The position numbers and the translations under genes are program-made. Below, piece by piece: positions 5,566-7,952 of a DNA stretch of 7,952 nt. The notes beneath the pieces are model-generated. The model was not told the origin of the DNA. It saw only the letters and a program-made list of their open reading frames with translations, and ran no database searches. The stretch lies in NCBI GenBank assembly GCA_030616535.1, contig JAUWXE010000049.1, positions 1-7,952 on the forward strand, read 5' to 3'. How positions within the stretch are numbered: position 1 is the first letter of the stretch; every line of letters starts with the position of its first letter. Source of the stretch: Candidatus Aerophobota bacterium. GTDB lineage: Bacteria > Aerophobota > Aerophobia > Aerophobales > AE-B3A.

Positions 5566-5664
5566 TTATTTTTTAAGCTTATGTTTCTCTATTAATCCTT
5601 ATTTTACATAGTCATAGGTGGCACTCCCTACTTTCGATGAAAAAAATAATCACGTCCCCTTTTT
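5551..5664. mobile_element. MITE-like element with perfect 24-bp inverted ends
   Basis: The left end 5551-5574 (AAAAA, GGGGACGTGATTATTTTTT) is the exact reverse complement of the right end 5641-5664. They enclose 66 bases (5575-5640) with no ORF of note. The ends are the same sequence as the tandem units at 706-784. The element encodes no transposase, so it would be non-autonomous; palindromic units of this size resemble REP/MITE elements moved in trans by IS200-like (RAYT-type) transposases, which is inference. It overlaps the last 15 bases of the rtcA-like gene and stops two bases before the ribosome binding site of the leuB-like gene. In RNA it could form a long stem ending in CCCC-TTTTT, and so might insulate or terminate. 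No target-site duplication is obvious. Confidence 0.75.
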
Positions 5665-5666
5665 GC

Positions 5667-5675
5667 AAAGGAGGT
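5667..5675 (+). promoter_or_regulatory. Strong ribosome binding site deciding a TTG start
   Basis: AAAGGAGGT precedes TTG at 5681 by five bases. No ATG or GTG with comparable spacing exists, and the protein begins in register with the family N-terminus (IAVIPGDGIGPEV), so the TTG start is well supported. The site begins two bases after the right end of the inverted-repeat element. Confidence 0.85.
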
Positions 5676-5680
5676 AAAAA

Positions 5681-6748
5681 TTGGCTAAAGAATACCAGAT
5701 AGCCGTGATACCGGGGGATGGGATTGGACCGGAGGTAGTGGGGGAGGGACTCAAAGTGGTAAAGGCAGCCTCAGAGAAAACCGGTTTTAGATATCGCACC
5801 ATTTATTATGATTTTGGGGGAGAGAGATACCTTAAGACCGGAGAGACTCTACCTGATTCTGCCTTAGAAGAACTTAAAGCCATGGATGCTATCTATCTGG
5901 GGGCCGTGGGACATCCTCAGGTAAAAACGGGTATCCTGGAGCAGGGGATTCTTTTAAAACTTCGCTTTGGTCTTGATCAATACATAAATCTTCGTCCGGT
6001 GAAGTTGTATCCGGGGGTCTGGACTCCTCTCAAGGACAAAGGCCCTGAGGATATTGATTTTGTAGTAGTCAGAGAAAACACTGAGGGTCTCTATGTGGGA
6101 GCGGGAGGATTTTTTAAAAAAGGGACCCGGGATGAAGTTGCAGTTCAAGAGATGATAAATACCAGAAAGGGTGTGGAAAGATGTATAAGATATGCCTTTG
6201 AATATGCTCGAAAGAGAAACAAAAAAAGGCGAGTTACCCTTTGTGATAAGGCCAATGTCCTTATTTTTGCTCATGATCTTTGGCGACGAACCTTCGAAGA
6301 GGTGGGAGAGGAATATCCCGATATGGAAAAGGACTGCGCCCTGGTTGATGCTACCTGCATGTGGATGGTGAAGAACCCGGAGTGGTTTGACGTCATTGTT
6401 ACCTGCAATATGTTCGGCGATATCATCACTGACCTGGGAGCCGTAATTCAGGGAGGGATGGGTGTGGCGGCCGGGGCTAACATTAATCCTCAAGGAGTGA
6501 GTATGTTTGAGCCTATCCATGGCTCGGCCCCTAAATATACGGGAAAGAACGTGATCAATCCCTTGGCAGCCATTTTTGCTGCCGGAATGATGCTAGAGCA
6601 TCTGGGTGAGGAAAAAGGAGCAAAATTGGTGGACGAGGCAGTTACTAGACTGCTTTCATCAGGTCAGATAAAAGACCTCTCGACTAAAAGCGGCTTGAAA
6701 ACTGACGAAATCGGCGATATGGTGGTTAGGAATATGGGGTTGGTTTAG
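5681..6748 (+). CDS. leuB: Isopropylmalate/isocitrate dehydrogenase family protein, probable 3-isopropylmalate dehydrogenase
   Basis: Members oxidatively decarboxylate 3-isopropylmalate (leucine synthesis) or related 2-hydroxy acids. The 355 residues match the family length. Seen are IPGDGIGPEV (10-19), the substrate arginines in LLKLRF (91-96) and INLRPVKLYPG (102-112), VVRENTEGLYVG (129-140; Arg131, catalytic Tyr138), CDKANVL (188-194; catalytic Lys190), Asp223 and MFGDIITD (244-251; Asp247, Asp251) for Mg2+, and the nucleotide loop EPIHGSAPKYTGKNVINPLAA (277-297, given in part by key residues His280, Lys285, Tyr286). The LDQYINLRP segment resembles actinobacterial-type LeuB and tartrate dehydrogenases. 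Lys285-Tyr286 stands where NAD-using LeuB has Asp-Ile and NADP-using isocitrate dehydrogenase has Lys-Tyr, so NADP use is possible. No other leu gene is near; homoisocitrate or tartrate dehydrogenase remain alternatives. It starts at TTG and overlaps the convergent NDK gene by four bases at its 3' end. Confidence 0.8.
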   Translation: MAKEYQIAVIPGDGIGPEVVGEGLKVVKAASEKTGFRYRTIYYDFGGERYLKTGETLPDSALEELKAMDAIYLGAVGHPQVKTGILEQGILLKLRFGLDQYINLRPVKLYPGVWTPLKDKGPEDIDFVVVRENTEGLYVGAGGFFKKGTRDEVAVQEMINTRKGVERCIRYAFEYARKRNKKRRVTLCDKANVLIFAHDLWRRTFEEVGEEYPDMEKDCALVDATCMWMVKNPEWFDVIVTCNMFGDIITDLGAVIQGGMGVAAGANINPQGVSMFEPIHGSAPKYTGKNVINPLAAIFAAGMMLEHLGEEKGAKLVDEAVTRLLSSGQIKDLSTKSGLKTDEIGDMVVRNMGLV

Positions 6749-7905
6749 TAGTACCTCTTCACTATTCTGTCAATGTCATCTTTTTCTATCTGGACAATCC
6801 TCATCTCCCGTTCCGCTGAAGCCACGGAATCCGAGGCGTGGGCACCATTTTTTATGACATCAAGGCCAAAATCTTTACGCACCGTACCGGGAGCAGCATC
6901 CTCAGGATTAGTCTCTCCCAAAACCTTCCTGATTTTTTGAATAGCATTATCTCCTTCGTAAACTAAAGCTAAGCATTTCTCAGAGCCCTCTTTTCGTCTT
7001 TCCTCTTCGGTTGCGGCCTCAGGGTCCCTCCCGGTGATAAACTTTATGATTTTGATAAATTCGTGCTCGGCCTTGGGTATTTTAAGCTCCTCGGCTATTT
7101 TCTCTTCTATTCCTGGAGGAAGATCGAAGTCAAGAGATTTCTCTAAGGAACTTCGGATTTCCTTGACTAACTTATTCTTCATTTTCTCAGCCAGTCTCGC
7201 CTTTATCGGCTCATAAAACTGTTCCGCCTGTTCGATCCCTATCTGAACCACTCTTGCTCCGATAATAAAAAGGCCGGTCTGAGAGAATCTATCTATGATG
7301 TTCCCTATTTTGGAACTGAGTTCCTGAAAGCTATCGGGCTTTATAAGAACCAGGGTTCTCTCGAGCTTTATTCCTTGAGGATAAGGGATTATTCCCTTTA
7401 GAAGGCCTCCATCCTGCTCAGAATAATGAGCCCAAATACGGAGTTCTCTCTTTATCTCCTCTTTGTCAGTGCCAATGAACACCGCCGGTTCAAAGTACTG
7501 TATCTTTCCATCTTCTTCAACGTAGTCTCCATAGGTTCCCCGGATGGTCTCTCCCACCGAAACTTTAGTAATGTGCCCCACCACCCTCTTTACCTCCTCA
7601 ATGGCATCTTCCCCTTCAAAGAGAAGAAGCATCACCCGGGGAGGAAAGCCGTTCTTCCGGGGAAGACAGTTGGTAAAAAGATAATTTCTGATTTCCTCAA
7701 AGAGCCTTTTCTCCTTTTCATTTTTCATGGGGCGAGAGAGAACAGCTTCAGCGCACTCTTCTACTAGCTTCCGGCTAGGGGCAAGCATCCTTGCCGCTAC
7801 CAGATTTAGCCTTCCCCAGGAGAGGAGCCGATTAATTACACCCCCCGTGCGGGACTTACGGATCGTATAGGGATTTATAAGGACGTAAGCAAGCTCTTTA
7901 GCCAT
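6745..7905 (-). CDS. Tandem double-domain nucleoside diphosphate kinase-like protein
   Basis: NDK moves a phosphate between nucleoside tri- and diphosphates through a phosphohistidine. The 386 residues contain two NDK-fold domains, against about 140-150 for a normal NDK. Domain 2 (about 181-376) keeps the active-site set: LIKPD (187-191, Lys189), Tyr231, Arg326 and Thr332 in IRKVLGETNPEDAAPGTVR, Arg343, Asn353 and catalytic His356 in NGAHASDS (Gly after His replaced by Ala). It is interrupted by a charged helical insert of about 70 residues (236-308). Domain 1 (about 5-165) has recognisable fold motifs (LLLFEGEDAI 93-102; VGETIRGTYGDY 117-128), but LIKPD is LINPY and the HGSD site is IGTD (144-147), so it should be inactive and perhaps structural or nucleotide-sensing. 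The start ATG has AAGGAG five bases upstream. It converges on the leuB-like gene, overlapping four bases. A role in NTP balance alongside pyrimidine synthesis is plausible, not shown. Confidence 0.87.
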   Translation of the reverse strand: MAKELAYVLINPYTIRKSRTGGVINRLLSWGRLNLVAARMLAPSRKLVEECAEAVLSRPMKNEKEKRLFEEIRNYLFTNCLPRKNGFPPRVMLLLFEGEDAIEEVKRVVGHITKVSVGETIRGTYGDYVEEDGKIQYFEPAVFIGTDKEEIKRELRIWAHYSEQDGGLLKGIIPYPQGIKLERTLVLIKPDSFQELSSKIGNIIDRFSQTGLFIIGARVVQIGIEQAEQFYEPIKARLAEKMKNKLVKEIRSSLEKSLDFDLPPGIEEKIAEELKIPKAEHEFIKIIKFITGRDPEAATEEERRKEGSEKCLALVYEGDNAIQKIRKVLGETNPEDAAPGTVRKDFGLDVIKNGAHASDSVASAEREMRIVQIEKDDIDRIVKRYY

Positions 7906-7920
7906 CTTTACTCCTTTTTT

Positions 7921-7948
7921 ACTATACTAAAAAAATCTTCCCCGTCAA
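7921..7948 (-). promoter_or_regulatory. Probable sigma70-type promoter of the double-NDK gene
   Basis: Read on the minus strand: TTGACG (7948-7943), a 16-base spacer, then TATAGT (7926-7921), each one base from consensus. The predicted transcription start is near 7914, which would leave a 5' leader of only about eight to ten bases and begin within the AAGGAG ribosome binding site (7911-7916). That tight geometry makes the call less certain; the true start may be a few bases upstream. Confidence 0.55.
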
Positions 7949-7952
7949 GAAA

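Noticed and set aside
6111..6130. Another copy of the dispersed repeat (AAAAAAGGGACCCGGGAT)
   Set aside because: Only the A run and part of the G run match; the ACGTGATTATTTTTT half is missing and it lies in conserved leuB coding sequence.
5954..6520. 188-codon antisense frame on the minus strand within the leuB-like gene
   Set aside because: The plus strand encodes an intact, motif-complete dehydrogenase across the whole interval; the antisense product shows no recognisable motifs and is a shadow frame.
7426..7767. 113-codon plus-strand frame opposite the NDK gene
   Set aside because: Overlaps a convincing NDK domain on the minus strand and has no family motifs.

Overview
The window looks like chromosomal DNA from an uncultured, diderm (outer-membrane-bearing) bacterium. 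One gene product ends like an outer-membrane beta-barrel protein and another is a lipoprotein. The genes have moderate GC, many AGA/AGG arginine codons, strong AAGGAGG-type ribosome binding sites and sigma70-like promoters. I cannot assign a phylum. A little-cultured lineage of the Omnitrophota or Aerophobota kind would fit, but that is a guess from gene style only.

Layout, left to right. (1) Positions 3-704 hold the 3' end of a gene for a TPR, charged-helix and beta-strand envelope protein. (2) Positions 706-784 hold a small tandem array of an AT-flanked GGGGACGTGATTATTTTTT repeat, followed by a two-domain FxLyD-type lipoprotein gene (803-1507) and a degenerate repeat copy (1518-1542). (3) Positions 1595-5565 hold a pyrimidine biosynthesis operon. 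It has a near-consensus promoter, a PyrR-binding RNA hairpin, an intrinsic terminator, then pyrR, pyrB, pyrC and an rtcA-like RNA 3'-phosphate cyclase gene, all tightly packed. (4) Positions 5551-5664 hold a MITE-like element with perfect 24-bp inverted ends made of the same repeat; it supplies the stop codon of rtcA. (5) Positions 5681-6748 hold an isopropylmalate/isocitrate dehydrogenase family gene (leuB-like). (6) Positions 6745-7905, on the minus strand, hold a tandem double-domain nucleoside diphosphate kinase gene whose first domain has lost its catalytic residues.

How the genes work together: PyrR senses uridine nucleotides and binds the leader RNA to shut down the operon. PyrB and PyrC carry out the second and third steps of UMP synthesis, and the NDK-like protein could act later on nucleoside diphosphates. 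Carbamoyl phosphate synthase, PyrD, PyrE and PyrF are not in the window.

The most interesting signal is in the pyr leader. The 3' arm of the PyrR-binding hairpin is a strong Shine-Dalgarno sequence, 8 nt before a GTG that opens a 36-codon reading frame. That frame runs straight through the terminator and overlaps the pyrR start. This suggests control by leader-peptide translation, with PyrR acting by hiding the ribosome binding site. Other points worth a second look are the dispersed repeat family, the rtcA-like gene inside the pyr operon with an altered N-terminal motif, the Lys-Tyr cofactor motif in the LeuB-like protein, and the half-dead tandem NDK.
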